Shown here in pieces: positions 7,997 to 17,454 of a stretch of 64,000 bases of DNA. Numbering within the stretch: position 1 is the first letter of the stretch; every line of letters begins with the position of its first letter. The translations under genes and the position numbers were made by a program. The stretch is from Euzebyales bacterium (lineage in GTDB: Bacteria; Actinomycetota; Nitriliruptoria; Euzebyales; JAHELV01): contig DASUUK010000035.1 of the NCBI GenBank assembly GCA_036374135.1, positions 1 through 64,000 of the forward strand, given 5' to 3'. A model generated the notes under the pieces. That model was given only the letters and a program-made list of their open reading frames with translations. It had not been told where the DNA came from and did no database searches.

Positions 7997-9208
7997 ATGA
8001 ACGAGGCCTACATCTACGACGCGGTCCGCACGCCGCGCGGCCGAGGCCGCCCGACGGGCGCGTTGCACACGGTCAAGCCGATCGACCTCGTGACGACCCT
8101 GATGGACGCGATCCGCGAACGCAACCCGGGGCTGGACGCCACCGGGATCGACGACGTGATCATGGGCATCGTCGAGCCGCACGGCGACCAGGGTGGCGTG
8201 CTGCCGCGCACCGCGGCGAACGTCGCCGGTCTCGGTGAGGACGTCGCGGGCACCCAGCTCAACCGCTACTGCGGCTCAGGGCTGGAAGCGGTCAATCAGG
8301 CCGCGGCGCGCATCCGATCGGGCTGGGAGGATCTGTTCCTGGCCGGTGGCGTCGAGTCGATGTCGCGCGTGCCGATGTTCTCCGGCGGTGATCCGTGGGC
8401 GCTGGACCCGGCCACCAACTACGCCACCGGCTTCGTCCCGCAGGGCATCGGCGCGGACCTGATCGCCACGATCGAGGAGTTCACGCGGACCGACGTCGAC
8501 GCGTTCGCGGTGCAGTCGCAGGAGCGGGCCGCCAAGGCGTGGGCCAACGGTCACTTCGAGCGGTCGATCGTGCCGGTCGTCGACGTGAGCGGGCAGGTGG
8601 TGCTCGACCGCGACGAGCACATGCGTCCCGGCACCACGATGGGCGATCTGGCCGCGCTGACGCCGTCGTTCGCCGCACTCGGTGAACGGGCCGGCTTCGA
8701 CGCCGTCGCGCTGCAGCGTTACACGCGGGTCGAGCGCATCGACCACGTCCACCACGCGGGGAACTCGTCGGGGATCGTCGACGGCGCCGCACTCGTGCTG
8801 CTGGGCTCGGCCGAGGCGGGCTCGCGCCACGACCTGACGCCGCGGGCCCGCGTCGTAGCGGCCGGCGTCGTGGGCTCGGAGCCGACCATCATGCTGACCG
8901 GTCCCGCGCCGGCCAGCCGCAAGGCACTGGATCGCGCGGCCATGACGATCGACGACATCGACCTGGTCGAGATCAACGAAGCGTTCGCGTCGGTCGCGCT
9001 GAAGCTGATGCGCGAGCTCGGCGTCGACGGGGAGATCACCAACGTCAACGGCGGCGCGATCGCCATGGGACACCCGTTGGGCGCGACCGGCGCGATGCTG
9101 CTGGGCACCATGGTCGACGAGCTCGAACGCCGCGACCTCACCACCGCGCTTGTGACACTGTGCATCGGCGGAGGCATGGGCATCGCGACGATCGTTGAAC
9201 GGGTCTGA
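7997..9208 (+). CDS. Acetyl-CoA C-acyltransferase (thiolase)
   Basis: A 403-residue thiolase. The acyl-accepting Cys92 lies in [13 protein letters not shown], the His motif is [15 protein letters not shown] (about 353-367), and the second Cys is in [11 protein letters not shown] near the C-terminus. It catalyses the last step of beta-oxidation (3-ketoacyl-CoA to acyl-CoA plus acetyl-CoA) or the reverse condensation. A GGAGGAG site precedes the ATG. It is followed after five bases by the fused hydratase/dehydrogenase, so together they supply a complete beta-oxidation cycle apart from acyl-CoA ligase and dehydrogenase. Placement beside an aromatic-type cluster suggests use on CoA-activated ring-cleavage or side-chain products. 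Confidence 0.95.
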   Translation: MNEAYIYDAVRTPRGRGRPTGALHTVKPIDLVTTLMDAIRERNPGLDATGIDDVIMGIVEPHGDQGGVLPRTAANVAGLGEDVAGTQLNRYCGSGLEAVNQAAARIRSGWEDLFLAGGVESMSRVPMFSGGDPWALDPATNYATGFVPQGIGADLIATIEEFTRTDVDAFAVQSQERAAKAWANGHFERSIVPVVDVSGQVVLDRDEHMRPGTTMGDLAALTPSFAALGERAGFDAVALQRYTRVERIDHVHHAGNSSGIVDGAALVLLGSAEAGSRHDLTPRARVVAAGVVGSEPTIMLTGPAPASRKALDRAAMTIDDIDLVEINEAFASVALKLMRELGVDGEITNVNGGAIAMGHPLGATGAMLLGTMVDELERRDLTTALVTLCIGGGMGIATIVERV

Positions 9209-9213
9209 CCACG

Positions 9214-11436
9214 GTGAGCTTCGAGACGCTGCGCTACGACCGTGCCCCGGATGGGATCGTCACCGTCACGTTCGACGACCCGGACCGGTCCGCCAACACC
9301 ATGCGCGCGGCATTCCTCGCGGACTACATCGCGCTCGCACGGCGACTGCGTGACGAGCGTGACCAGGTGACCGGCGTGATCTTCACGTCCGGCAAGCCGA
9401 CGTTCTTCGCCGGCGGCGACATGCGCGACATGATCCGCACGACGCCGCATGACGCCGCGGCGGTGACGGAGCGCCTGCGGGCGTTCAAGCTGGCGATGCG
9501 CACCGTCGAGACGCTCGGCGTGCCGGTCGTCGCCGCGATCAACGGGTCGGCGCTGGGCGGGGGCTGCGAGCTCGCGCTGGTCTCCCACCACCGGATCGCG
9601 CTCGACGAGCCGCGGCTGCGCATCGGTCAGCCGGAGGTCACGTTCGGTCTGTTGCCGGGCGCCGGCGGCTGCACGCGCATCCCGCGCCTGCTCGGCATCG
9701 TCGATGCGCTGACCCACGTGCTGCTGCGCGGCCAGCAGCATGACCCCGCCCGCGCGCTGGAACTGGGGTTGATCGACGCGCTGGCCACCGACACGGATGG
9801 ACTGCTGGATCAGGCTCGCGCGTGGATACACGCAAACCCCGACGCCGCGCAGCCGTGGGACCGTCCCGGCTACCGGATCCCTGGCGGCGGACCGGCGCAG
9901 CGGTCGTTCGCGACCGACGCGCCTGCGATCCCCGCGACGCTGCGCGCCGAGCTCTCTGGCGCCCACTACGACGCCCCGCACCACATCCTCGCGGCGGTCG
10001 TCGAGGGTGCCCAGGTGCCCGTCGACCGGGCGTTCGACATCGAGACCCGTTACCTCGTCGACCTGCTGTGCCACTCGGCGCAGGCCAGGAACATGATGCA
10101 GGCGTTCTTCTTCGACCTGCAGGCGGTCAACCGCGGCCGTTCGCGCCCCGAGGGCCACGACCGATGGTACGCGTCGAAGGTCGCGGTGCTGGGCGCCGGG
10201 ATGATGGGCTCGGCGATCGCGTACCAGTGTGCGAAGGTCGGCATCGAGGTCGTGCTGACCGACGTCGACGCCGAGGCGGCAGAGGCGGGCAAGGGCCACA
10301 GCAGCAGGCTCGTCGCACGTGACGTCGAGCGCGGCCGCATCGATCAGGACCGCGCCGCCGCGCTGCTCGCGCACATCACGCCGACAACGGACGCCGCAGA
10401 CCTGGCGGGCTGCGACCTCGTGATCGAGGCCGTGTTCGAGTCCACCGAGCTCAAGCACCGGGTCTTCGGGGAGGTCGAACCGTGCGTCGCCGACGACGCG
10501 CTGCTGTGCTCGAACACATCGACGATCCCGATCACCACGCTGGCAGAGGGCGTGACCCGCCCGGACGACTTCGTCGGCCTGCACTTCTTCTCGCCGGTCG
10601 ACCGGATGCCGTTGGTAGAGATCATCCGTGGCGCCGCCACGTCGGACGCAGCGCTGGCGAGGGCGTTCGACGTCGTCCTCCAACTGCGCAAGACCCCGAT
10701 CGTCGTCAACGACTCGCGTGGCTTCTTCACCAGCAGAGTGATCGGCACGTTCCTCAACGAGGCGGTCGCCGCGCTCGGCGAAGGTGTGCATCCGGTAATG
10801 ATCGAACGGGCCGGACTCGCGGCCGGGTACCCGGCGCCGCCGCTGCAGCTGATGGACGAGCTGACCCTCACGCTGCCGCGCCGCATCCGCAGGGAGACGC
10901 AGGCGGCGGCCGCGGCAACCGGCGAGCCGGTGCCGACGCACCCCGCGGACGCGATCGTGGACCGGATCATCGACGAGTTCGGACGCGAGGGCCGGGCCGC
11001 CGGCGCGGGCTTCTACGACTACGGCGCCGACGGCGCCCGGATCGGGCTGTGGCACGGTCTGGTCGACCACTTCACCGACGATGCCGCGACCCACATCCAT
11101 CCCGGCGACGACGACCTGCTGGTCGATCTGCAGGAACGGATGCTGTTCGCCGAGGCCATCGAGACCGTCCGATGCCTCGACGAAGGCGTGATCACCAGCT
11201 TCCCCGACGCCAACATCGGGTCACTGTTCGGCATCGGCTTCCCACGCTGGACCGGCGGCGTCGCCCAGTACATCGACCAGTATCCGGGCGGCACCACCGG
11301 ATTCGTCGCGCGCTGCAAGGTGCTCGCCGAGCGCTACGGCGACCGCTTCAGGCCGCCGGCGAGCCTGGCGGCGCGGGCCCAGGCCGGCGAGCCGCTACGT
11401 CCCGAGGACACACGGCTGCCCGCCGCGTCCGCGTGA
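9214..11436 (+). CDS. Fused enoyl-CoA hydratase / 3-hydroxyacyl-CoA dehydrogenase (FadB type)
   Basis: A 740-residue bifunctional enzyme. Residues about 1-190 form a crotonase domain (FAGGDMRDM and [12 protein letters not shown] make the oxyanion hole; [14 protein letters not shown] carries the expected catalytic acid). The Rossmann motif [16 protein letters not shown] is near 325, and [15 protein letters not shown] marks the dehydrogenase active-site region, followed by two C-terminal 3HCDH segments. It hydrates enoyl-CoA and oxidises the 3-hydroxyacyl-CoA with NAD. The start is GTG at 9214, five bases after the thiolase stop. Its 3' end nearly meets the oppositely directed LigA-like gene, with 11 bp between the stops. 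Confidence 0.94.
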   Translation: MSFETLRYDRAPDGIVTVTFDDPDRSANTMRAAFLADYIALARRLRDERDQVTGVIFTSGKPTFFAGGDMRDMIRTTPHDAAAVTERLRAFKLAMRTVETLGVPVVAAINGSALGGGCELALVSHHRIALDEPRLRIGQPEVTFGLLPGAGGCTRIPRLLGIVDALTHVLLRGQQHDPARALELGLIDALATDTDGLLDQARAWIHANPDAAQPWDRPGYRIPGGGPAQRSFATDAPAIPATLRAELSGAHYDAPHHILAAVVEGAQVPVDRAFDIETRYLVDLLCHSAQARNMMQAFFFDLQAVNRGRSRPEGHDRWYASKVAVLGAGMMGSAIAYQCAKVGIEVVLTDVDAEAAEAGKGHSSRLVARDVERGRIDQDRAAALLAHITPTTDAADLAGCDLVIEAVFESTELKHRVFGEVEPCVADDALLCSNTSTIPITTLAEGVTRPDDFVGLHFFSPVDRMPLVEIIRGAATSDAALARAFDVVLQLRKTPIVVNDSRGFFTSRVIGTFLNEAVAALGEGVHPVMIERAGLAAGYPAPPLQLMDELTLTLPRRIRRETQAAAAATGEPVPTHPADAIVDRIIDEFGREGRAAGAGFYDYGADGARIGLWHGLVDHFTDDAATHIHPGDDDLLVDLQERMLFAEAIETVRCLDEGVITSFPDANIGSLFGIGFPRWTGGVAQYIDQYPGGTTGFVARCKVLAERYGDRFRPPASLAARAQAGEPLRPEDTRLPAASA

Positions 11437-11447
11437 GGTGGTCGCGC

Positions 11448-11810
11448 CTACGTCGCGATGTCGGGATACGGCAGCGAGAAATGGGACAGCTTCTCGGCGT
11501 ACTCGAGCTGGAAGCCGAGCGGCTCGTCGTAGTCGCGCTCGAACATGGCGATGAACAGCGTGAGCGTCAGGAACGGGTGCGCGCCGAGTTCGAACAGCTT
11601 CGGGTAGTCGTGGCCGGCCAGCGCCTCGCGCTCGACGTCATCGAACGCGAGCCACGTGCTCGCCTCGCCGCTGTGGCAGTTGAGGATCTCGTTGGCCCTC
11701 TCCGCCTCCCACCACGCAACGGTGCCCTCCGGGTCCTCGCGGTAGCGCTCGACGAGGTCCGGATCCCGGTCGACGGTGAACAGGAACTTGTTCAGCAGGT
11801 ACGTGCTCAT
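11448..11810 (-). CDS. LigA-like small subunit of class III extradiol dioxygenase
   Basis: A 120-residue protein with the LigA fold: LNKFLFTVDRDPDLVERYRE near the N-terminus and LFELGAHPFLTLTLF in the second half. In protocatechuate 4,5-dioxygenase this alpha chain caps the active site of the LigB beta chain. It overlaps the LigB-like gene by four bases, with the catalytic-subunit gene first, the reverse of the textbook ligA-ligB order. It should form a complex with the upstream product; on its own it has no catalytic residues. Confidence 0.85.
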   Translation of the reverse strand: MSTYLLNKFLFTVDRDPDLVERYREDPEGTVAWWEAERANEILNCHSGEASTWLAFDDVEREALAGHDYPKLFELGAHPFLTLTLFIAMFERDYDEPLGFQLEYAEKLSHFSLPYPDIAT

Positions 11811-12670
11811 GCCGGGACTCCGTTCGGGTACCAGGTGAAGTACGCCTCCATGGTGTGGAACAGGTCGAGGGTGTCGACGTAGTCGGCCTCACCGTCCCCG
11901 TCCGCGGCCCCCATCATCAACATGAAGTCCATGAACCCGTGGGTCGCGTTGCCGGGGTTCCACAGGTTGTCGAGCGAGACCTCCTTCGCGCAGCCGTCGA
12001 TGTCGCAGCTGGCGATCCACTCGACGGCCTTGCGGTCGAACTCGGGATCGGGGCCGTGCGGGCCGAACTGGCGCGGCCCGCCGAGCTCCAGCGACAGATG
12101 ACCGGTGCCGATGATCGCCACCCGCAGATCGCTGGGCCACTCCTCGACGAGTCGCCGGATCGTGCGGCCGAGCTCCACGAACCGGGACGGCTGCGGCAAC
12201 GGTGGGGCGAAGATGTTCGTGTAGATCGGGACGATCGGCAGGTCGGCGTCGGGGCGCAGCGTGATGATGGGGCACGTGATGCTGTGATCGATGCGCAGTT
12301 CGTTGCTGAACGCAAGATCGAACCCGGCGTCCAGGCCGTGGCGCAGGATGTGCGCCGACAGCTCCTCGTCGCCCTCGAGGCGGAACTTCGGCAGTCCGAA
12401 CTCGCGTTGCTCGTTGTACCAGTTGGCGTCGTAGAACGGCGCCTTGCCCACGAGGAACTGGGGCATGTTGTCGAGCCACAGCTGGTGGAAGTGGTCCGAC
12501 CCGACCATCACCAGCAGGTCGGGGTCCGCACGGGTCAGCGTCTCACGGAAACGCTCGATCTTGGCGACCCATTCGTCGGCGAACGGCGGCCGTTCGTCCC
12601 CCGTCGACGTGCTGGCGCGGTAGTAGAAGGGGTGGTGGGTGGAGGCGATGACGGCGCACACCTCGGCCAT
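11807..12670 (-). CDS. LigB-like catalytic subunit of extradiol ring-cleavage dioxygenase
   Basis: A 287-residue class III extradiol dioxygenase. Fe(II) ligands are expected at His12 (IASTHHPFYYR) and near His60/His62 (MVGSDHFHQLW), with the late catalytic His in IIGTGHLSLELGG. It should open a catecholic ring next to the hydroxyls using O2, as protocatechuate or gallate dioxygenases do. The actual ring substrate cannot be read from sequence. It is the third gene of the leftward unit that starts with the CoA-transferase, 89 bp downstream of the citryl-CoA-lyase-like gene. Confidence 0.9.
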   Translation of the reverse strand: MAEVCAVIASTHHPFYYRASTSTGDERPPFADEWVAKIERFRETLTRADPDLLVMVGSDHFHQLWLDNMPQFLVGKAPFYDANWYNEQREFGLPKFRLEGDEELSAHILRHGLDAGFDLAFSNELRIDHSITCPIITLRPDADLPIVPIYTNIFAPPLPQPSRFVELGRTIRRLVEEWPSDLRVAIIGTGHLSLELGGPRQFGPHGPDPEFDRKAVEWIASCDIDGCAKEVSLDNLWNPGNATHGFMDFMLMMGAADGDGEADYVDTLDLFHTMEAYFTWYPNGVPA

Positions 12671-12759
12671 GGCTGTCTCCCTCGCTCGTCGGCTCGGCTC
12701 GGTTCTTGCCCGGCGGAGCCGGTCCCCGCGCGTTTCGTGGAACCAGGCTCCGCGAAGTA

Positions 12760-13554
12760 TCAGTCGGACTCCGGTTCATACACGGCATTGCGGTCGATGT
12801 GCATGTACATGTCCATGCTCAGCTGTGTCCGGTGCTCCTCCGCCAGCTGACCGAGCAGCCCCGCCGCCCGCGCGAGCAGCGCGACGCCGCGCAGCAGCTC
12901 GACCGGCAGATCGAGGTCCGCCAGCGCTGCGCCGCACACCCCCGCCCCGTTGAGCGGCAGCGCCCGGCCCAGGATCTCCGGGTGCACGCGTCCGACCGCT
13001 TCGAACAACCGCAGATGCGGTCCGCGCAGCCCTTCCTCGTCAGCGATGCGGATGAGTACCGGCGTGCGCGGGTCCTGCTCCTTGTGGACGGGGTGGCCGA
13101 GTCCGGGGATCCGCTCGGAGCGCGCCTTGGACTGCTTGACAGCAGCGCGGGCGATGTCGTCGTAGCGATCGTCTGAGGACGGGGGCTGTCCTACATCCGC
13201 CAGCACATCATGCAGCCACCTCCCGGTGTTCTCCGTCACACCGAGGAACCGCGAGCCGCCGCCGAGCAGGCCCGCGGCCATGGCGCCCTGCAACGCGTCC
13301 GGAGCGGACAGGTAGGTCAGGCGCGCGGCGATCGCCGTCGGCGTGAACCCGTGGTCGGCGAGCGCGGCGAGCACGGCCTCGAACACGCGCACCTTCGACG
13401 GTTCGGGCCGATCCTGGGTCATGAGCCACAGCGCGAGCTCGCCGAACCCGACCTGGCCCATCAGCTCGTCCGCCAGGTCGTGGCCCAGCAGGTAGATCCG
13501 CTCGCGGTCCGACGTGCCGAGTCCTGTGGGGTAGCGCGGCTGCTCGCCGGTCAC
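12760..13554 (-). CDS. Citrate-synthase-fold lyase (citryl-CoA lyase-like)
   Basis: A 264-residue, short citrate-synthase-fold protein. GLGHPVHKEQDPRTPVL is the typical substrate-loop motif with the catalytic His, preceded by GGGSRFLGVTENTGRWL; LNGAGVCGAALADLDLP gives the C-terminal core. Such short forms, lacking the first domain of true citrate synthase, are annotated as citryl-CoA lyases that split a citryl-CoA-like thioester. It overlaps the CoA-transferase gene by four bases, which suggests the transferase makes the thioester that this enzyme cleaves. A substrate from extradiol cleavage resembling citrate (for example 4-carboxy-4-hydroxy-2-oxoadipate) is a hypothesis only. Confidence 0.8.
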   Translation of the reverse strand: MTGEQPRYPTGLGTSDRERIYLLGHDLADELMGQVGFGELALWLMTQDRPEPSKVRVFEAVLAALADHGFTPTAIAARLTYLSAPDALQGAMAAGLLGGGSRFLGVTENTGRWLHDVLADVGQPPSSDDRYDDIARAAVKQSKARSERIPGLGHPVHKEQDPRTPVLIRIADEEGLRGPHLRLFEAVGRVHPEILGRALPLNGAGVCGAALADLDLPVELLRGVALLARAAGLLGQLAEEHRTQLSMDMYMHIDRNAVYEPESD

Positions 13555-14729
13555 CGGACGCCCTCCTGGTCCGTCGCCAACCAGGCCCGTATGTCGTCGC
13601 CATGCTCGTCGAGCACTGGTGGCGGCAGGTCGTAGCGCGCCGGCGTCTCGGAGAAGGTGATGGGGTGACGGACGGTCGGCATCGCCGTGTCGCCCTCACC
13701 GACCACGACCACGGGATCGAGCCCGATCTCCTCCGCGAACTCGACCCCGCCCTTGACCGTGTTGATCGGTCCACACGCGACGCCGGCGGCGATCAGATCG
13801 TCGAACCACTCCTGGGTCGTTCGCTGACCCAACCGGTCGACCAGGATCGGTCGCAGATCGTCGCGGTTGGCGGTGCGGTCCTGGTTGTGGGCGAACCGCT
13901 CGTCGTCCAGCAGTTCGGTCAGCCCCAGCACCTTGCACAGCTTCTCGAACTGGCCGTCGTTGCCCGCGGTGATGATCAGTTCTCCGTCCGCCGTCGGCAA
14001 CGGCTCGTACGGGAACAGGCTGGGGTGGCTGTTGCCCATCCGCTCGGGGACGACCTCGCCGGCGACCCAAGCGCTGGTCTGGTTGACCATGCCCGACAGC
14101 GCGCTGGCCAGCAGGTTGACCTCCACGTGCTGGCCGACGCCCGAATCGCGCCGGTGGTGCAACGCCGCGAGGATGCCGATGGTCGCCTGCATGCCGGTCA
14201 TGACGTCGAAGACGGAGATGCCTGCACGGTACGGCGGACCGTCCGGCGAGCCGGTGAGGTCCATGAGACCGGACATCGCCTGCACGATGAGGTCATAACC
14301 CGGCAGGCTCCGCGCCTCGTCGGAGGTGCCGAACCCGCTGATCGAGGCGTACACGATCCCCGGGTTGCGCGTGTTGACGGTCTCGTAGTCCAGATCGAAC
14401 TTCGCCAGTCCGCCAGGGCGGAAGTTCTCGACGATGATGTCGGCGCGCCGGGCCAGCTCGTGCGCCATCGCAAGGTCGTCGTCGTCCGTGAAGTCCAGTG
14501 CGACCGAGCGCTTGTTGCGGTTGATGGCCAGGTAATAGGTGGAGACGCCGTCGCGGACCGGCGGCATCCACGTCCGCGTGTCGTCACCGCCGGGGCTCTC
14601 GACCTTGACGACCTCGGCGCCCATGTCGGCCAGGAGCATTGTGCAGTAGGGACCCGCGAGGATCCGTGAGAAGTCCGCGACCAGCACGCCGTGCAGTGGT
14701 CCGCCCGTGGTGGCCGTGCGCCCGTTCAT
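13551..14729 (-). CDS. Class III (CaiB/BaiF) CoA-transferase
   Basis: A 392-residue CaiB/BaiF family member. LVADFSRILAGPYCTMLLAD and VKVESPGGDDTR open the protein; FRPGGLAKFDLDYETV and DLTGSPDGPPYRAG match the family, and the catalytic Asp is expected in or just before the last motif. These enzymes move CoA between carboxylic acids, activating a substrate without ATP. It is first in the leftward unit with the citryl-CoA-lyase-like and LigAB-like genes. An 18-bp palindromic site (14760-14777) lies 31 bp upstream of its start and is repeated beside the IclR gene. Confidence 0.92.
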   Translation of the reverse strand: MNGRTATTGGPLHGVLVADFSRILAGPYCTMLLADMGAEVVKVESPGGDDTRTWMPPVRDGVSTYYLAINRNKRSVALDFTDDDDLAMAHELARRADIIVENFRPGGLAKFDLDYETVNTRNPGIVYASISGFGTSDEARSLPGYDLIVQAMSGLMDLTGSPDGPPYRAGISVFDVMTGMQATIGILAALHHRRDSGVGQHVEVNLLASALSGMVNQTSAWVAGEVVPERMGNSHPSLFPYEPLPTADGELIITAGNDGQFEKLCKVLGLTELLDDERFAHNQDRTANRDDLRPILVDRLGQRTTQEWFDDLIAAGVACGPINTVKGGVEFAEEIGLDPVVVVGEGDTAMPTVRHPITFSETPARYDLPPPVLDEHGDDIRAWLATDQEGVR

Positions 14730-14750
14730 GTCCGCCCTTCCGGCATCGCG

Positions 14751-14777
14751 TGTCCGCCATGCGGACAGTCGTCCGAA
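14751..14777. promoter_or_regulatory. Palindromic operator upstream of the CoA-transferase unit
   Basis: The core TGCGGACAGTCGTCCGAA (14760-14777) contains the inverted repeat CGGAC-AGTC-GTCCG and is identical to a site at 15842-15859. Here it is preceded by TGTCCGC, which pairs with GCGGACA (TGTCCGC-CAT-GCGGACA, 14751-14767), giving three half-sites. Three-repeat operators are known for PcaU/PobR members of the IclR family. Confidence 0.65.
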
Positions 14778-14914
14778 AACGAGTATTCCCGTGCCTCGGC
14801 ATCATGTCAACGTCGTTCGCGCCAGCGGCCGGCGTCATGGGAGCCCGGCCGGTCCGGGGCGGCGTCAGCCCGCTCGGCGGTCGCCCCCCGCCGCCCCTCG
14901 GGCGCCGCCCGGAA

Positions 14915-15730
14915 TCAGAAGGAGCGCTGCGAACCCACCACCAGGTGCGGCGTGGCCCCCAGTCGCGCCCAGTCCGCGCTGATGTCGCTCGCCGTCTGCA
15001 GCAGGCGCGGCAGGTAGTCACCGGTCACGCGCTCCAGCGGCGTCTCGGCGGCGTGCACCGTGACGTTCATCGCCGCGACGACCCGGCCGTCGCCGTCGCG
15101 CAACGGCGCCGCGACGGACCTGATGCCGGCGGCGAGCTGCTCGTCGGTGACGGCGTAGCCCTGCGCGCGGACCTGTCGCAACGCGATGTCACGTTCGTCG
15201 CGATCCGGCCGCCAGCTCGGCGTGATGCCCGAGCGGCTGCGCTCGGCGAGCACGTCATCGACCTCGCCCGGCGGCAGGGCCGCCAGCAGCACCTTGCCGA
15301 GCGAGGTCTGCAGCGCCGGGAACCTCGTGCCGATGCTCACGGCGAACGTGATGATCTTCGGCACCGACACACGGGCGACGTAGACGATGTCCGACCCGTC
15401 GAGCTGTGCGATCGACGAGGACTCGTGCGTGTACGCGACGAGCTGCTCCATGTGAGGGCGCGCGATGTCCCACAGCCCCATCGAGCGCACGAACGCGACA
15501 CCGAGGTCGAGCACCCTCGGCGTCAGGGTGAACGCGCCCTCGTCGTTGCGGACGTAGCCGAGCTCGACGAGCGTCAGCAGGATGCGACGCACCGTCGGTC
15601 GCGCAAGGCCGGTCGCCGCTGCCAGCTCGCTCAGCGTCATCCGCCGACGGTCCTGCTGGAAGGCGGTGATGACGTCCAGCCCTCGCGCGAGCGCCTCGAT
15701 GAAGTCGGGCCCCGCGCTGCGGCGCGCCAT
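14915..15730 (-). CDS. IclR-family transcriptional regulator (PcaR-like)
   Basis: A 271-residue IclR protein. The N-terminal winged helix includes MTLSELAAATGLARPTVRRI (about 31-50); the C-terminal effector-binding domain includes SSIAQLDGSDIVYVARV, FPALQTSLGKVLLAALPPG and AVTDEQLAAGIRSVAAPLRD. Its nearest functional type is PcaR/PcaU, regulators of aromatic acid catabolism. Start 15730 gives the family length; a longer open frame upstream is unsupported. It stands between the CoA-transferase/LigAB unit and a divergent amidohydrolase, and the same 18-bp palindrome is present in both intergenic regions, so it most likely controls both units and itself. Confidence 0.9.
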   Translation of the reverse strand: MARRSAGPDFIEALARGLDVITAFQQDRRRMTLSELAAATGLARPTVRRILLTLVELGYVRNDEGAFTLTPRVLDLGVAFVRSMGLWDIARPHMEQLVAYTHESSSIAQLDGSDIVYVARVSVPKIITFAVSIGTRFPALQTSLGKVLLAALPPGEVDDVLAERSRSGITPSWRPDRDERDIALRQVRAQGYAVTDEQLAAGIRSVAAPLRDGDGRVVAAMNVTVHAAETPLERVTGDYLPRLLQTASDISADWARLGATPHLVVGSQRSF

Positions 15731-15841
15731 CGGTGACCTCCCACTCGTCGGTGCGGTGTGCCGCGTGACTGGGCTCCCGGTCCCGCGGCGGTCGACCCTT
15801 GACACGATCGACTGGGTCGCATCATACTCGCCCGACCGCTG

Positions 15842-15859
15842 TGCGGACAGTCGTCCGAA
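15842..15859. promoter_or_regulatory. Palindromic operator between iclR and the amidohydrolase
   Basis: An exact copy of the 18-bp sequence found at 14760-14777, centred on CGGAC-AGTC-GTCCG. It sits 26 bp upstream of the amidohydrolase start and about 110 bp upstream of the IclR start, where one bound protein could act on both divergent genes. Confidence 0.65.
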
Positions 15860-15884
15860 TCTGACGGGATCGAGGAGCGAGCCC

Positions 15885-17351
15885 ATGAGTGCGAGCAATG
15901 GCCAGAGCCGACCCATCGAACCCGACCGTCCGATCGTGTTCCGCGGTGGCACCGTCCTGACGATGGACGACCAGCACAGGGTGCTGAACGACGGCGACGT
16001 CCTGGTCGTCGACGATCGGATCGCCGAGGTGGGGACCGCACTCGAGGTCCCGGAGGGCACGCAGGAGATCGACGCGTCCGGCGGGATCGTCATGCCAGGC
16101 ATGATCGACACCCATCGCCACATGTGGCAGACCGCCATGCGCGGGTATGGCGCCGACTGGACGCTGACGCAGTACTTCGTGTTCTACTACCTGGAGTGGG
16201 GCAAGGTCTTCCGCCCCGAGGACGTGCACGCGGGCAACCTGCTGGCCGCGATCGAGTCGATCGACGCGGGCGTCACCACGACCGTCGACTGGTCGCATGG
16301 GCTGCAGACCGTCGACCACGCCGACGCGGCGCTCGACGCGCTGCAGGCCGTGCCCGGCCGCTTCGTGCTGGCCTACGGCAACATCCAGCAGGGCCCATGG
16401 GAGTGGGCGACCTCACCGGAGTTCCGCGACTTCTATGAGCGACGCATCGATGGCAGCGGCGACATGCTCGGCTTCCAGCTGGCGTTCGACGTGACTGGCG
16501 ACCCCGAGTTCCCCGAGCGCGCCGCGTTCGAGGTCGCCCGGGAGCTGGGCGTGCCGGTCACGACCCACGCCGGCGTGTGGGGCGCCACGGGCAACGACAG
16601 CATCGAACTGATGTACGACAACGGCTTCATGACGCCGGACACGATCTACGTCCATGCCGCGAGCCTGTCCCACGACTCGTACCACCGCATCGCCGCCACG
16701 GGCGGGTCGGCGTCGGTGTCCACCGAGAGCGAGCAGAGCGCGGGCCAGGGCTACCCACCAACCTGGGCGCTGCGCAAGCACGACATCCCCGTGTCGATCT
16801 CCATGGACACCAGCGTGTGGTGGAGCGGCGACCTGTTCAGCGCCATGCGCGCCACGCTCGGGGCCGACCGCTCCCGCGAGCACCTGGAGGCTCAGAGCAG
16901 GAACGAGACCGTCACCCACTGCCACCTGCGCGCCGAGCAGGTCGTCGAGTGGGCGACCCGCGGCGGGTCGAAGGCGCTCGGCTTCGACGACGTCGCGGGC
17001 AGCCTGGAGCCCGGGAAGAAGGCCGACATCGTGTTGCTGCACAACGATGCGTCGCCGGTGATGTACCCGGTGCTGAACCCGTACGGCCATGTCGCGTTCC
17101 AGGCGCAGCGTGGTGACGTGCACACCGTGGTCGTCAACGGGCGCGTGGTCAAGCACGACCACCAACTGGTCGACATCGACCTCGCGGCCGCCAGGGAACG
17201 CGTCGGGCAGACGGTCGAGTACCTGCAGGGTCAGCTCGGCCCCGAGGCGTGGGCGCAGGGCATGAACCCCGACATCCCCGAGACCAAGGTGCTCGACAAC
17301 CCGTACCAGTACACCGAGTTCCGCACCGAGGCGACCCACACCACGTTCTGA
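15885..17351 (+). CDS. Metal-dependent amidohydrolase (cytosine deaminase / chlorohydrolase type)
   Basis: A 488-residue amidohydrolase. The composite beta-domain (FRGGTVLTMDDQHRVLNDGD) leads into MPGMIDTHRHMWQTAMRG with the HxH metal pair; later ligands are in VPVTTHAGVWG and VHAASLSHDS, the conserved Asp in SISMDTSVWWSGD, and the C-terminal GSLEPGKKADIVLL closes the beta-domain. The subgroup covers deaminases and dechlorinases of N-heterocycles. The start at 15885 has GAGGAG upstream, while the longer open frame runs through the operator and is unlikely. It is divergent from the IclR gene and shares its operator, so it probably acts in the same catabolic pathway, perhaps on an upstream compound. 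Confidence 0.88.
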   Translation: MSASNGQSRPIEPDRPIVFRGGTVLTMDDQHRVLNDGDVLVVDDRIAEVGTALEVPEGTQEIDASGGIVMPGMIDTHRHMWQTAMRGYGADWTLTQYFVFYYLEWGKVFRPEDVHAGNLLAAIESIDAGVTTTVDWSHGLQTVDHADAALDALQAVPGRFVLAYGNIQQGPWEWATSPEFRDFYERRIDGSGDMLGFQLAFDVTGDPEFPERAAFEVARELGVPVTTHAGVWGATGNDSIELMYDNGFMTPDTIYVHAASLSHDSYHRIAATGGSASVSTESEQSAGQGYPPTWALRKHDIPVSISMDTSVWWSGDLFSAMRATLGADRSREHLEAQSRNETVTHCHLRAEQVVEWATRGGSKALGFDDVAGSLEPGKKADIVLLHNDASPVMYPVLNPYGHVAFQAQRGDVHTVVVNGRVVKHDHQLVDIDLAAARERVGQTVEYLQGQLGPEAWAQGMNPDIPETKVLDNPYQYTEFRTEATHTTF

Positions 17352-17454
17352 CCGCCAGCCGCCAGGCGGTCCGCGACCGGCACCATCGCCTGCGTCGTGC
17401 TGACCCCGCCGGGGGTCACGTGCACGTCGTGTGACCCCGAGCGGAGCCTCGGCG

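Noticed and set aside
8719-11100. A 793-codon frame on the minus strand
   Set aside because: It is opposite the thiolase and fused beta-oxidation genes, which have complete catalytic motifs. No family pattern is visible in it.
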